From JAHJQQ01 sp963737555 (GTDB taxonomy: Bacteria; Pseudomonadota; Gammaproteobacteria; Thiohalobacterales; Thiohalobacteraceae), in NCBI GenBank assembly GCA_963737555.1, contig CAVTTB010000007.1, positions 194,124-258,123 of the forward strand: 64,000 bases of DNA, given 5' to 3'. The translations under genes and the position numbers were made by a program. Each line of letters opens with the position of its first letter. Positions within the stretch are counted from its first letter, which is position 1. The notes beneath the pieces were generated by a model. That model did not search any database, was not told the origin of the DNA, and was given only the letters and a program-made list of their open reading frames with translations. Positions 46,739-55,825 of this stretch are shown piece by piece.

Positions 46739-47398
46739 ATGAAAATCGCGGTACCGTTTTTGTTGTTCTCAACGCTTTTTTCAGGCGCCGCCACTGCGAC
46801 GACCGTTACCTTTTTCGACAGTTCCCAGGTTGCAACACTTGTTGAGTCGGGGACTACGTCCGACACCATCAGCAGCAATGGTTATCTGTTCACTTATACA
46901 CGGGACAAGTTGTTTACCGGCGGGACAGGAGATATCACAGGCCGCTATGTGAGAGTGCCCTGGCCTGAAGGCGTAGAAGCGCAAGCCGTCACCACAACCC
47001 CAACCAGCAAGGCGCAAATAGTCCTGAAACGGGTTGATGGAAATGTGTTCGACATTACCGCGTTCACTGCCAAATTGCTTGCCAATACGTGGGGCGCGGG
47101 CGGCGCAATTGAAGTGATGCCACTGCTCGACGGTGAAGACGGCTATTCAGATCCCATCGCCTTCAATGCATCGGGAAGCTACAGCCAATCATTCTCGTAC
47201 AATGCCTTGAGCACCCCGTCCACGACGTTACTGAAGGGCTTCGATGCTTACAAAATCAACTTGTACGTCGACTTCGCCTTGACGGGTCTCACGCTGGTGG
47301 ACGCCAGCATCGCACCTGCCCCCATTCCTGCTTCGACATGGTTGCTGGGTAGCGGCCTGTTGGGGTTGATTGGCGTAGCCAGACGTAAAATAGCCTGA
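46739..47398 (+). CDS. PEP-CTERM exported protein
   Basis: A 219-residue product from the ATG at 46739, with a signal peptide (KIAVPFLLFSTLFSGAATA) and a C-terminal sorting region PAPIPASTWLLGSGLLGLIG followed by ARRK. The body (residues about 22-190) is beta-rich: VTFFDSSQVATLVESG near the start and FDAYKINLYVDFALTGLTL near the end. It looks like a choice-anchor or carbohydrate-binding type body, but the family is not recognised. The tail matches that of the gene at 44728. Confidence 0.82.
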   Translation: MKIAVPFLLFSTLFSGAATATTVTFFDSSQVATLVESGTTSDTISSNGYLFTYTRDKLFTGGTGDITGRYVRVPWPEGVEAQAVTTTPTSKAQIVLKRVDGNVFDITAFTAKLLANTWGAGGAIEVMPLLDGEDGYSDPIAFNASGSYSQSFSYNALSTPSTTLLKGFDAYKINLYVDFALTGLTLVDASIAPAPIPASTWLLGSGLLGLIGVARRKIA

Positions 47399-47423
47399 CT
47401 TTTTATCTCAGACTCGATACTAG

Positions 47424-47451
47424 AGACCCCGCTTCAGCGGGGTCTTTTTTT
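47424..47451 (+). terminator. Intrinsic terminator after the PEP-CTERM cluster
   Basis: A 9-bp GC-rich stem AGACCCCGC/TTCA loop/GCGGGGTCT followed by seven T residues. This is the clearest rho-independent terminator in the window and closes the PEP-CTERM transcript 26 nt after the last stop. Confidence 0.9.
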
Positions 47452-47552
47452 GTCTGTAAGAATATCCGCTGTAAAGCGCAGAGTAGTCATCTATAAACAA
47501 TAAGAACCGATCGGAGCGAGCCAATGGACAACGCGGCCCTGCCTATTAATAC

Positions 47553-48353
47553 CTACCGCAAGCCTCGCTTCAGATTCCGTCCATAGAAGATCTCCGCCAT
47601 CTCCCGTTGCAGGCGATCGCGGATTTGCTTTTCTTCCTTGGGCGCAAGCTCGTCGGCGCCGGTGCCGAACAGGTAGTTGTCCAGGTCGAACTCTTTCAGC
47701 AGCATCTTGGTGTGGAAGCTGTTTTCCTGATACACGTTCACGTCGATCATCTGGTATTTCTCGCGCGTGTCGCGGGACAGGTAGTTCTGGATGGAGCTGA
47801 TCTTGTGGTCGATGAAGTGTTTCTTGCCGCTGACGTCGCGGGTAAAACCGCGCACGCGGTAGTCCATGATGACGATGTCGGACTCGAAGGTGTGAATCAA
47901 ATAATTCAACGCGCGCAGCGGCGAGATGCGGCCGCAGGTGGACACGTCGATATCGGCGCGGAAGCTGCTGATGCCGTTGTCCGGGTGACTCTCCGGATAG
48001 GTGTGCACGGTGATGTGGCTCTTGTCCAAATGCGCGACCACCGAATCCGGCAGCGGGCCCGGGCCTTCGGTGTTGGACAGTTCCTCGGAGATGATCGGCT
48101 CTTCGGAAATCAGCATGGTGACGCTGGCGCCCTGCGGATCGTAATCCTGATGGGCGATGTTGAGGATGTTCGCGCCGATGATGTTGGACACCTCGGTGAG
48201 GATCTGCGTCAGGCGCTCGGCGTTGTACGCCTCGTCGATGTACTCGATGTATTCCTTGCGCTGGCGCTTGGTCTTGGCATAGCAAATATCATAGATATTG
48301 AAGCTCAACGACTTGGTCAGGTTGTTGAAACCGTGGAGTTTGAGCTTTTTCAT
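47553..48353 (-). CDS. speD: S-adenosylmethionine decarboxylase proenzyme
   Basis: Pyruvoyl enzyme giving the aminopropyl donor for spermidine. The start at 48353 gives MKKLKLHGFNNLTKSLSF, identical in style to the E. coli enzyme, and a 266-residue length of that class. The cleavage and pyruvoyl-forming Ser lies in LDKSHITVHTYPE. The Cys used in catalysis appears in VSTCGRISPL. It shares the minus strand with the VOC and OsmC genes and the trp genes beyond crp. Confidence 0.95.
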   Translation of the reverse strand: MKKLKLHGFNNLTKSLSFNIYDICYAKTKRQRKEYIEYIDEAYNAERLTQILTEVSNIIGANILNIAHQDYDPQGASVTMLISEEPIISEELSNTEGPGPLPDSVVAHLDKSHITVHTYPESHPDNGISSFRADIDVSTCGRISPLRALNYLIHTFESDIVIMDYRVRGFTRDVSGKKHFIDHKISSIQNYLSRDTREKYQMIDVNVYQENSFHTKMLLKEFDLDNYLFGTGADELAPKEEKQIRDRLQREMAEIFYGRNLKRGLR

Positions 48354-48459
48354 CGACTGATTAACCATGGCAAAGACAATCCCGACCAGAACGCATGCTG
48401 GCCCTGCGTGACAAGCTGTTCAAAGAGATGAGGAAACCACCCCGACGAGTGGCGCGGGA

Positions 48460-48867
48460 TTATCCCACATTTCCAGCGATGGGGGGATGGTAGATCATCT
48501 GCACCACGGTGCCGGCGGGGTCGGCGCAGTAGAAGCTGCGGGCGCCGTCGCGGTGGGTGCGCGGCGCGGCCTTGATGGTCACGCCGTGGGCGACCAGGAA
48601 ATCGTGCCAGGCATCGACCTGGGCGGGACTCGGCAGGATAAAGCCGATATGGTCGAGGACTTGAGCGCCGCCAGCGGCCGCGCCGTCAGTGCGGCGATGC
48701 AGGGCCAGATTGTCCTGGCCGGCGCTGGTCAGATAGAGATTGTCGGGGTCGGGCCGCCATTCGACCTGCATGCCCAGCAGTTCCACATAAAAATGCTCGC
48801 TGGCAGCAAGATCATCCACAGTCAGGGCCACATGGCGCAGACCCAGGGTTGCTTCGGGGCGGTTCAT
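48460..48867 (-). CDS. VOC (glyoxalase/bleomycin resistance fold) protein
   Basis: A 135-residue single VOC domain with the two beta-alpha-beta-beta-beta units: LRHVALTVDDLAASEHFY at the start and LDHIGFILPSPAQVDAWHDF in the second half. His and Glu/Asp positions for a metal site are present (HVALTV, DHIGF). Substrate unknown. It lies between speD and an OsmC gene. Confidence 0.85.
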   Translation of the reverse strand: MNRPEATLGLRHVALTVDDLAASEHFYVELLGMQVEWRPDPDNLYLTSAGQDNLALHRRTDGAAAGGAQVLDHIGFILPSPAQVDAWHDFLVAHGVTIKAAPRTHRDGARSFYCADPAGTVVQMIYHPPIAGNVG

Positions 48868-48912
48868 AGCGTGTACCTGATGTGTGATTGACGTGTGCTT
48901 GGCCAGCGCCGC

Positions 48913-49332
48913 TCAGGGCGCCTCGACCACTTCGAAATCGTGGGTGATGGTGGCGGCCTTGGCCAACATCAGCGAGGCCGAGCAGTATTTCTCGGCCGAC
49001 AGCTGCACCGCCCGCTCGACCTGCTTTTCGCTCAGGCCGCGGCCGCTGACGATGAAATGGACGTGAATCTTGGTGAACACCTTGGGCGCCTCCTCGGCAC
49101 GCTCGGCCTCCAGCTCCACCACGCAATCCAGCACCGGCTGACGGGCGCGCTGAAGAATGTAGACCACATCGAACGCCGTGCAGCCGCCCATACCCAGCAG
49201 CAGCATCTCCATCGGTCGCGGACCCAGGTTACGGCCACCGCTCTCGGGCGGCCCGTCCATGACCACGGCATGGCCGCTGCCGGCCTCACCGATAAAGGTG
49301 GCGTCCTGGACCCATTTCACCCGCGCCTTCAT
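48913..49332 (-). CDS. OsmC/Ohr family protein, YhfA-like
   Basis: A 139-residue OsmC-fold protein. The reactive Cys lies in GMGGCTAFDVV and a second in SAEKYCSASLML, the pair expected for thiol-dependent hydroperoxide reduction. The gene is divergent from crp, the same arrangement as yhfA-crp in enterics. A membership in the YhfA subgroup of OsmC is likely; the role in redox stress is by family only. Confidence 0.85.
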   Translation of the reverse strand: MKARVKWVQDATFIGEAGSGHAVVMDGPPESGGRNLGPRPMEMLLLGMGGCTAFDVVYILQRARQPVLDCVVELEAERAEEAPKVFTKIHVHFIVSGRGLSEKQVERAVQLSAEKYCSASLMLAKAATITHDFEVVEAP

Positions 49333-49456
49333 GCGCCCTCCGCGCCCGTCTGAATTGTGCGAAGCCTATCACAGTTGCCCGACTCGCCGAATCCGGCCGG
49401 GGTGTTATAGTATTATGCATCTCGGCCGCTTGAACGGCCCAAGGCATAGGATTGCT

Positions 49457-50096
49457 ATGACCCTTACCAAACTGAAAACCACCGGCAACCCGTCGATCGA
49501 TCGCTTCCTGGAGCACTGTCACCGTCGGCGCTACCCGACCAAGAGCGTCATCATCTACGCCGGCGATGCGCCCGACGTGCTGTATTACATCGTCGAAGGC
49601 TCGGTCACCGTCCTGATCGAGGACGAGGACGGTCACGAGATCGTGCTTGCCTATCTCAACAAGGGCGACTTCTTCGGCGAGATGGGCCTGTTCGGCGAGA
49701 GCAGCAAACGCAGCGCCTGGGTGCGCACCCGCAGCGAATGCGAACTCGGCGAGATCAGCTACGGCCGCTTTCGGCAGATCGCCGAAGAAGATCCCGAGCA
49801 TTCTGTTCGCGCTGGCCTCGCAGATGGCGGCACGTCTGCGCACCACCAGTCGCAAGGTCTCCGACCTGGCGTTCCTGGACGTCACCGGTCGCGTCGCCCG
49901 CACCCTGCTCGATCTCTGCAAACAACCCGATGCCATGACCCATCCCGACGGCATGCAGATCCGCGTCACCCGCCAGGAAATCGGCCGCATCGTCGGCTGC
50001 TCGCGCGAAATGGTCGGTCGTGTGTTGAAGACCCTGGAGGAACAGGAACTGATCCACGCGAAAGGCAAGACCATCGTGGTGTTCGGGACGCGTTGA
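49457..50096 (+). CDS. crp: cAMP-receptor family transcription regulator Crp/Vfr (one frameshift)
   Basis: Global regulator of the CRP/FNR family. The first frame covers the cyclic-nucleotide pocket: LNKGDFFGEMGLFGESSKRS with the Glu/Arg-Ser pattern of cAMP binding. The second covers the helix-turn-helix: VTRQEIGRIVGCSREMVGRV. The break is near 49797, where an extra G separates EEDP from SILFALASQM. The end at 50096 gives the normal size of about 213 residues. Its place before the trp genes matches vfr in Pseudomonas. Confidence 0.94.
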
Positions 50097-50128
50097 GCGG
50101 ACTTCCCGTTACTCGTAGACGACCCGGT

Positions 50129-50152
50129 AGCAGCGGCACTTGCGCCGCTGCT
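50129..50152. terminator. Hairpin between convergent crp and trpC
   Basis: Perfect 9-bp stem AGCAGCGGC with a 6-nt loop, 32 nt after the crp stop. It could end transcription from either side; no T-tract. Confidence 0.5.
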
Positions 50153-50187
50153 AGGGTTTCGGCCGCGAACCGGCAATAGTCCGAGCC

Positions 50188-50214
50188 GCTCGCGGGCAGA
50201 GCCCGCTCCTACAA
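50188..50214. repeat. REP element, TAGGAGCGGGC family
   Basis: On the minus strand it reads TTGTAGGAGCGGGC with a GCGGGC-AGA-GCCCGC dyad, the classic REP shape of pseudomonads and relatives. It shares the GCTCCTACA end with the pair at 38342-38408. Confidence 0.75.
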
Positions 50215-50227
50215 GCGACACGCTCCG

Positions 50228-51031
50228 CTAAGCAAACAACTCCGCCAGCTTCTGCCCCGGATCGTCCGCCTTCATGAAGGACTCGCCGACCAGGAAGGCG
50301 TGGACGTTGTGATCGCGCATCAGCGCCACATCGGCCCGCGTGTGAATGCCGCTCTCGGTCACGATCAAGCGATCATCCGGAATCTGCTTGAGTAAATCCA
50401 AGGTCGTTTCCAGCCGCATCTCGAAGGTACGCAGATTGCGGTTGTTGATGCCGATCATGCGGCACGGCAGCCGCAGCGCACGTTCCAACTCATCCGCATC
50501 GTGCACCTCGACCAGCACATCCATGCCCAACTGCGCCGCCAGCGCAGCCAGCTCTGCCATCTGCGCATCGGCCAACGCCGAGACGATCAACAGAATGCAA
50601 TCGGCGCCCAGCGCGCGCGCCTCGTAGACCTGGTAGGGATCGAGCATGAAATCCTTGCGCAACACCGGCAGCTCACAGGCCGCGCGCGCCTGCTGCAGAT
50701 ATTCATCGGCACCTTGAAAAAAGTCGACATCGGTCAGCACCGACAGACAGGTCGCACCGCCTTCGGCATAACTGCGCGCAATCGCCGGCGGATCGAAGTG
50801 TTCACGCAACACGCCCTTGCTCGGTGATGCCTTTTTGATTTCGGCGATGACGCCGGCCTGTCCTGCGGCGATACGCCGTTCCAGTGCCGCGACGAAACCG
50901 CGCGGCGCATCGGCCACCGCGGCTTGTTCACGGACTGCGCTCAACGGCACGCGCGCCGCACGCGCCGCGACCTCTTCGGCCTTGCGGGCGAGGATTTTCT
51001 GCAGAATGTCTGGGACGCCGCCTGTCATCAT
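50228..51031 (-). CDS. trpC: Indole-3-glycerol-phosphate synthase
   Basis: TIM-barrel enzyme of tryptophan synthesis. The start at 51031 (or 51028, MTGGVPDILQ) gives about 267 residues. Signatures: AEIKKASPSKGVLREHFDP with the catalytic Lys, and VLRKDFMLDPYQVYEARALG, and later VTESGIHTRADVA. It is a stand-alone TrpC, not fused to TrpF as in E. coli. It follows trpD by 74 nt. Confidence 0.95.
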   Translation of the reverse strand: MMTGGVPDILQKILARKAEEVAARAARVPLSAVREQAAVADAPRGFVAALERRIAAGQAGVIAEIKKASPSKGVLREHFDPPAIARSYAEGGATCLSVLTDVDFFQGADEYLQQARAACELPVLRKDFMLDPYQVYEARALGADCILLIVSALADAQMAELAALAAQLGMDVLVEVHDADELERALRLPCRMIGINNRNLRTFEMRLETTLDLLKQIPDDRLIVTESGIHTRADVALMRDHNVHAFLVGESFMKADDPGQKLAELFA

Positions 51032-51105
51032 GAATCTGTTAATTGCAGAACCTGTTATCGCAGCGAAGCGCAAGCAATGCGGGCTGGCAGGCGAGGTCAC
51101 TTGAC

Positions 51106-52124
51106 CTACACACTGTTACTGACGCGCACCAGCGCGGCCAGTTTCTCACGCGCCGCGCCGCTGTCGATCACCGTCGCCGCTTTGGCGATACCGGCCGCCA
51201 ACGAATCAACCAGATCGGCCGCATAGATGGCCGCACCCGCATTCAGCACGACGATGTCACGCGCCGGGCCAGGCTCGCCCGCCAGCACGCGCTGAATGAT
51301 CGCCAGACTCTCGCGCGCGTCCGCCACTTTGAGCGCCGCCAGATCGCCACGGACAAAACCGAAATCTTCCGGCGCGATTTGATAACAGCGAATCGTACCG
51401 TCTTTGAGTTCCGCGACTTCAGTCGGCGCGGCGATACTGATCTCGTCCATGCCGTCCAGCGCATTCACGACCAACGCATGTTTGCTGCCCAGCTGTTTCA
51501 GCACTTCGGCGAGCGGCCGCACCCAATGCCTTGCTGAACACACCCAGCACCTGATGTGGCGCACTGGCCGGATTGGTCAGCGGGCCGAGCAGATTGAACA
51601 GTGTGCGCACACCCATCTCTTTGCGCGGACCGATCGCGTGCTTCATGGCGCTGTGATGCATGGGCGCGAACATGAAACCCACGCCGACTGCGTCGATGCA
51701 TTTACGCACCTGTTCCGGTTGCAGATCGAGCTTCACACCGGCCGCCTCCAGCAGGTCGGCGCTGCCGGATTTACTGGAAACGGCGCGATTACCGTGTTTC
51801 GCCACACGGCCGCCCGCGGCAGCCACCACGAAGGTGCTGGCCGTGGAAATATTAAACGTGCTGCTGCCATCGCCGCCGGTGCCGACGATATCGACCAGAT
51901 GCGGACCGCCGACATCGACATGTGCGGCCAGTTCGCGCATCACCTGCGCGGCCGCGGTCAGATTCGTCGACCGTCTCGCCCTTCATGCGCATGCCGATCA
52001 GAAAACCGCCGATCTGCGCCGGCGTCGCCTGGCCGGTCATGATGATGCGCATCACCTCGGTCATCTCCGCGTGACTGAGATCGCGACGTTCGGTGATCGC
52101 GCGTATGGCTGCCTGCATGTCCAT
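51106..52124 (-). CDS. trpD: Anthranilate phosphoribosyltransferase (two frameshifts)
   Basis: Second step of tryptophan synthesis. Three frames join to a full-length TrpD of about 340 residues. The start has LSHAEMTEVMRIIMTGQATP; the middle has VDIVGTGGDGSSTFNIS (PRPP loop) and RAVSSKSGSADLLEAAG; the end has NALDGMDEISIAAPTEVAEL. Breaks are near 51965 (after GETVDE) and near 51530 (after VLGVFS). Confidence 0.94.
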
Positions 52125-52146
52125 CGTGGTTACTCTGTTTTATTTG

Positions 52147-52235
52147 GAACCGCCAAGACGCCAAGACAGATTTGTTGAAAATGCATATTGGATTTTTGAA
52201 TAAGCATTCTTGGCGTCTTGGCGCCTTGGCGGTTC
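52147..52235. repeat. Inverted repeat, CCAAGACG-type family (second copy)
   Basis: Left arm 52147-52166 (GAACCGCCAAGACGCCAAGA) and right arm 52209-52235, which carries one more 8-nt TCTTGGCG unit, sit between trpD and trpG. The core is the same as at 1359-1520. The variation in unit number suggests slippage within the repeats. Confidence 0.85.
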
Positions 52236-52264
52236 ATATCGTTTTTATCTCGGCGACTTGGTGG

Positions 52265-52849
52265 TTAACGCTGTCCTTCCAGAAAATTGCGCAGCATGTC
52301 GTGACCGTGCTGGGTCAATATCGACTCGGGGTGAAACTGCACGCCTTCCACCGCCAGGGTCTTGTGGCGCACGCCCATGATCTCGTCGAGATTGCCGTGG
52401 GCATCTTGCGTCCAGGCGGTAATCTCCAGACAGTCGGGAATACTGTCCTTCTCGATCACCAGCGAGTGATAGCGTGTCGCCTCGAAGGGATTTTCCAGAC
52501 CGTGGAACACACCGACGTTCTTGTGATGAATCATCGAGGTCTTGCCGTGCATGATCTCGCGGGCGTGCACGATCTTGCCGCCGAAGGCCTGGCCGATGCT
52601 CTGATGGCCGAGGCACACACCGAGGATCGGAATCTTGCCGGCGAACTCGCGGATCGTCGGCACCGACACGCCCGCCTCGTTGGGCGTGCACGGCCCCGGT
52701 GAAATCACGATGCGTTCCGGTTTAAGCGCGGCGATGTCGGCCAGCGTGATCTGATCGTTGCGCTCCACGCGCACATCCTGCCCCAGCTCGCCCAGATACT
52801 GGACCAGGTTGTAGGTGAAGGAGTCGTAATTATCGATCATCAGCAGCAT
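52265..52849 (-). CDS. trpG: Anthranilate synthase component II (glutamine amidotransferase)
   Basis: Supplies ammonia to TrpE. The ATG at 52849 gives the classical start MLLMIDNYDSFTYNLVQYLG and 194 residues; the longer open frame upstream is non-coding. The triad appears in GVCLGHQSIGQAFGG (Cys), and in VQFHPESILT (His, Glu). It is separated from its partner trpE by the ccm operon. The same protein may serve as PabA. Confidence 0.95.
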   Translation of the reverse strand: MLLMIDNYDSFTYNLVQYLGELGQDVRVERNDQITLADIAALKPERIVISPGPCTPNEAGVSVPTIREFAGKIPILGVCLGHQSIGQAFGGKIVHAREIMHGKTSMIHHKNVGVFHGLENPFEATRYHSLVIEKDSIPDCLEITAWTQDAHGNLDEIMGVRHKTLAVEGVQFHPESILTQHGHDMLRNFLEGQR

Positions 52850-53092
52850 ATAGAAATCTATCCGTTTGTTTTTACTGGATATTAACCAGCCAAGCGGGGC
52901 GCGATAGCCGCTAATATACCCACTTTTTACGCTTACACCCATCCCGCCATGCGGCTTCGATGGCAAACGGCGCCGATGCATAATCGCCTGACGGAGCGAC
53001 AAATAATATTTGGGAAATTTGTGACAACTCACACTTTCGGCGCGAGGAGATCATATATACTGCCGCCCCAGATGCCAGCCCCTGTGGAGCTC

Positions 53093-53754
53093 ATGGATTC
53101 GACCACCGCAAACCCTTCCACACTCGCCACGGCGCCAGACCGTTTCGAGGCCCATGATCTGCATTGCGTCCGCCACGACCGCACCTTGTTCGCGGGTCTG
53201 AATTTCGCGCTCACGCGGGGCAGATTATCCAGATCGAGGGACCGAACGGCAGCGGCAAGACCAGCCTGCTGCGGATGCTCTGCGGCCTGCTGCAACCGGC
53301 GCAGGGCGAGGTGCGTTGGCGCGGGGTGGACATCCAGGCGCAACGCACGGAGTTCCTCGCCGACGTGGCGTACGTCGGGCATTTGCACGGCATCAAGGAA
53401 GATCTCAGCCCGCGTGAAAATCTGCGCATGGCCCAGGCGCTTGGCCGCACGCGCAACGACATCAGCCTGGATCAGGCGCTCGAACGCGTCGGCCTGTACG
53501 GATTTGAAGACCTGCCGTCACGTACCTTGTCGGCTGGCCAGCGCCGCCGCGTGGCCTTGGCGCGGCTGCTGGTGTTGGATGCGCGCGTGTGGGTGCTCGA
53601 TGAACCGTTCACGGCATTGGATCGCACCGGCAAGGCACTCATCGAGTCCATGCTCGAAACGCACAGCCACAACGGCGGTATCGCGATCCTCACCACCCAT
53701 CAACCGGTCGAACTCACGCAGTGCGCACTGCTGAGTCTGCAGCTCGCCGCCTGA
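53093..53754 (+). CDS. ccmA: Heme exporter ATPase CcmA (one frameshift)
   Basis: ABC ATPase of the CcmABCD complex that releases holo-CcmE during cytochrome c maturation. The start MDSTTANPST is in one frame; from IIQIEGPNGSGKTSLLRML onward (Walker A) in another. Signature LSAGQRRRVALARLL and Walker B VWVLDEPFTALD follow. The break is near 53215, where one C is missing in a G/C run. It opens the ccm operon; ccmB starts 2 nt after its stop. Confidence 0.93.
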
Positions 53755-53756
53755 CC

Positions 53757-54449
53757 ATGCCGATGCCGACGCTGCCTAACTTAGCCCTCGCCTGCACCGC
53801 GCTGCTGCGCCGCGACCTGACCCTGGCCTTGCGGCATCGTGGCGAGATGGCCAATCCGCTGCTGTTCTTTGTGTTGGTGGTGAGCCTGTTCCCGCTCGGC
53901 CTCGGTCCGGATTCGCACACCTTGCAGACCATCGCGCCGGGCGTGATCTGGGTCGCGGCGCTGCTGGCCGCACTGCTGTCATTGGAAGGTATTTTCCGCT
54001 CCGATTTCGAGGATGGCAGTCTCGAACAATTGCTGCTCAGCCCGCACCCGGCCGCGTTGCTGGTGTTGACCAAAGTCATCGCGCACTGGCTGGTGAGTGG
54101 ACTACCGTTGATCCTGGTCGCGCCATTGCTGGGCGTGTTGCTGAATTTGCCCACGGCGGCGATGGGCGCACTGCTGGCCACGCTCGCACTCGGTACACCG
54201 GTATTGAGTCTGATCGGCGCGATCGGCGTCGCGCTCACGGTCGGACTGCGGCGCGGCGGCGTGTTGTTGTCGCTGCTGGTGCTGCCCCTGTATGTGCCGG
54301 TGCTGATCTTCGCCTCCAGCGCCGTCGCCGATGCCGGCATCGGACTGGCGATCACCGCGCAGTTGTATTTTCTCGGTGCGCTGCTGGCCTTGGCGCTGAC
54401 CCTCGCGCCACTCGCCGCCGCCGCCGCCTTACGTATCAGTGTGAGTTGA
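53757..54449 (+). CDS. ccmB: Heme exporter membrane protein CcmB
   Basis: Six-helix permease subunit of the CcmABCD complex. From the ATG at 53757 it has 230 residues. The conserved LEGIFRSDFEDGSLEQLLLS lies between the second and third helix, and LTVGLRRGGVLLSLLVLPL near the C-terminus. Confidence 0.94.
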   Translation: MPMPTLPNLALACTALLRRDLTLALRHRGEMANPLLFFVLVVSLFPLGLGPDSHTLQTIAPGVIWVAALLAALLSLEGIFRSDFEDGSLEQLLLSPHPAALLVLTKVIAHWLVSGLPLILVAPLLGVLLNLPTAAMGALLATLALGTPVLSLIGAIGVALTVGLRRGGVLLSLLVLPLYVPVLIFASSAVADAGIGLAITAQLYFLGALLALALTLAPLAAAAALRISVS

Positions 54450-54462
54450 TAGGACAGACACG

Positions 54463-55212
54463 ATGTGGACCTTCTTCCATAAACTGGCCTCGCCGAAATA
54501 TTTCTACGACATCTCCGGGCGTCTGCTGCCGTGGTTCGCGACCGCGACTGTGCTGCTGCTGCTCGCCGGTCTGTACCAGGGCCTGTGGGTCGCGCCCGCC
54601 GATTATCAGCAGGGCGACAGTTATCGCATCATGTTCATCCATGTGCCGGCCGCGTGGATGTCGATGTTCGTCTATATGCTCATGGCCGGCGCCGGCGCCA
54701 TCGGCCTGATCTGGAAGATCAAACTTGCCGATATCGTCGCCGCGAGCTGCGCACCGCTCGGCGCCTCGTTCACCTTTCTGGCGCTGGTCACCGGCTCGCT
54801 GTGGGGCAAACCGATGTGGGGCGCCTGGTGGGTGTGGGATGCGCGCCTGACCTCGGAACTTATTCTGCTGTTTCTGTACTTAGGTTATATCGCCTTGCAA
54901 TCGGCCATCGACGACACGCGCACCGCGGCACGCGCCTCGACGGTGTTGGCGCTGGTCGGCGTGGTGAACATCCCCATCATTCATTACTCGGTGGTGTGGT
55001 GGAACACGCTGCATCAAGGCGCGACCGTCACCAAGATGGGCGCACCGTCGATCGCTACCTCGATGCTGATTCCGCTGCTGCTGATGGCGCTGGCTTTTAA
55101 ATTGTATTTCTTCACCGTGGTGTTGCTGCGTGCGCGTAATGAAGTCTTGAAACGCGAGAGCGGCAGCGGCTGGGTACGTGATGTATTGGGCATTAAAGTG
55201 AGTAAGGTATGA
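54463..55212 (+). CDS. ccmC: Heme exporter protein CcmC
   Basis: Heme handling protein of the CcmABCD complex that attaches heme to CcmE. The 249-residue product has six membrane segments and the tryptophan-rich WWD motif (MWGAWWVWDARLTSELI), with FIHVPAAWMSMFVY and IIHYSVVWWNTLHQG providing the heme-ligand His residues. Confidence 0.95.
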   Translation: MWTFFHKLASPKYFYDISGRLLPWFATATVLLLLAGLYQGLWVAPADYQQGDSYRIMFIHVPAAWMSMFVYMLMAGAGAIGLIWKIKLADIVAASCAPLGASFTFLALVTGSLWGKPMWGAWWVWDARLTSELILLFLYLGYIALQSAIDDTRTAARASTVLALVGVVNIPIIHYSVVWWNTLHQGATVTKMGAPSIATSMLIPLLLMALAFKLYFFTVVLLRARNEVLKRESGSGWVRDVLGIKVSKV

Positions 55213-55376
55213 CACTCTCCGAATTTCTCAACATGGGCGGCTACGCGTTCTACGTCTGGACGTCGTACGCGCTGGCCGGCGTGATCCTGATCGCCAATGT
55301 CCTGATGCCGATGCTGAATGCGCGCAGGCAGCGCCGCGAGCTGATCGGTAAACTGCGTCGCGAGGGCCGCGTATGA
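55209..55376 (+). CDS. ccmD: Heme exporter protein CcmD
   Basis: A 55-residue single-pass protein that holds CcmE in the CcmABC complex. It begins MTLSEFLNMGGYAFYVWTSY with one hydrophobic segment (about residues 20-37) and a basic tail ending LRREGRV. Its start overlaps the ccmC stop as ATGA and its stop overlaps the ccmE start. Confidence 0.93.
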   Translation: MTLSEFLNMGGYAFYVWTSYALAGVILIANVLMPMLNARRQRRELIGKLRREGRV

Positions 55377-55825
55377 CACCGAAACGCAAACAACGTCTGA
55401 TGTTCGTCGCCCTGATCGTGATTGGCATCGGTGCCGCCGTGGCGCTGGCGCTGTCGGCCTTCCAGGAAAACCTGCTGTACTTCTACACGCCGACACAGGT
55501 CGCCAATGGTGAAGCGCCCAAAGGCCGCGCCTTCCGTGTCGGTGGTTTGGTCGAAGCCGGCAGCGTCACGCGCGAGTCGGACGGGCTGACCGTGCATTTC
55601 ACCGTCACCGACACCGCCAAGAGCATTCCCATTACCTACAAGGGCATCCTGCCCGATCTGTTCCGCGAGGGTCAGGGCATCGTCGCCATGGGCCGACTCG
55701 ACGCCAACGATGCGTTCGTCGCCGATGAGGTGCTCGCCAAGCACGACGAGAACTACATGCCGCCGGAAGTCGGCGATGCAATCAAGAAGGCCGGCATGCA
55801 CGTCAAACCCGGAGACAAACCATGA
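55373..55825 (+). CDS. ccmE: Cytochrome c-type biogenesis protein CcmE (heme chaperone)
   Basis: Periplasmic heme chaperone with one N-terminal anchor (about residues 10-30). The 150-residue product carries the heme-attachment motif HDENY at His124-Tyr128. LPDLFREGQGIVAMG is a family block. Overlaps both neighbours by 4 nt, so translation is coupled. Confidence 0.95.
   Translation: MTPKRKQRLMFVALIVIGIGAAVALALSAFQENLLYFYTPTQVANGEAPKGRAFRVGGLVEAGSVTRESDGLTVHFTVTDTAKSIPITYKGILPDLFREGQGIVAMGRLDANDAFVADEVLAKHDENYMPPEVGDAIKKAGMHVKPGDKP

Noticed and set aside
52850..53032. N-terminal extension of trpG
   Set aside because: The extra 61 residues have no match to TrpG, whose start MLLMIDNYDSF at 52849 is diagnostic.
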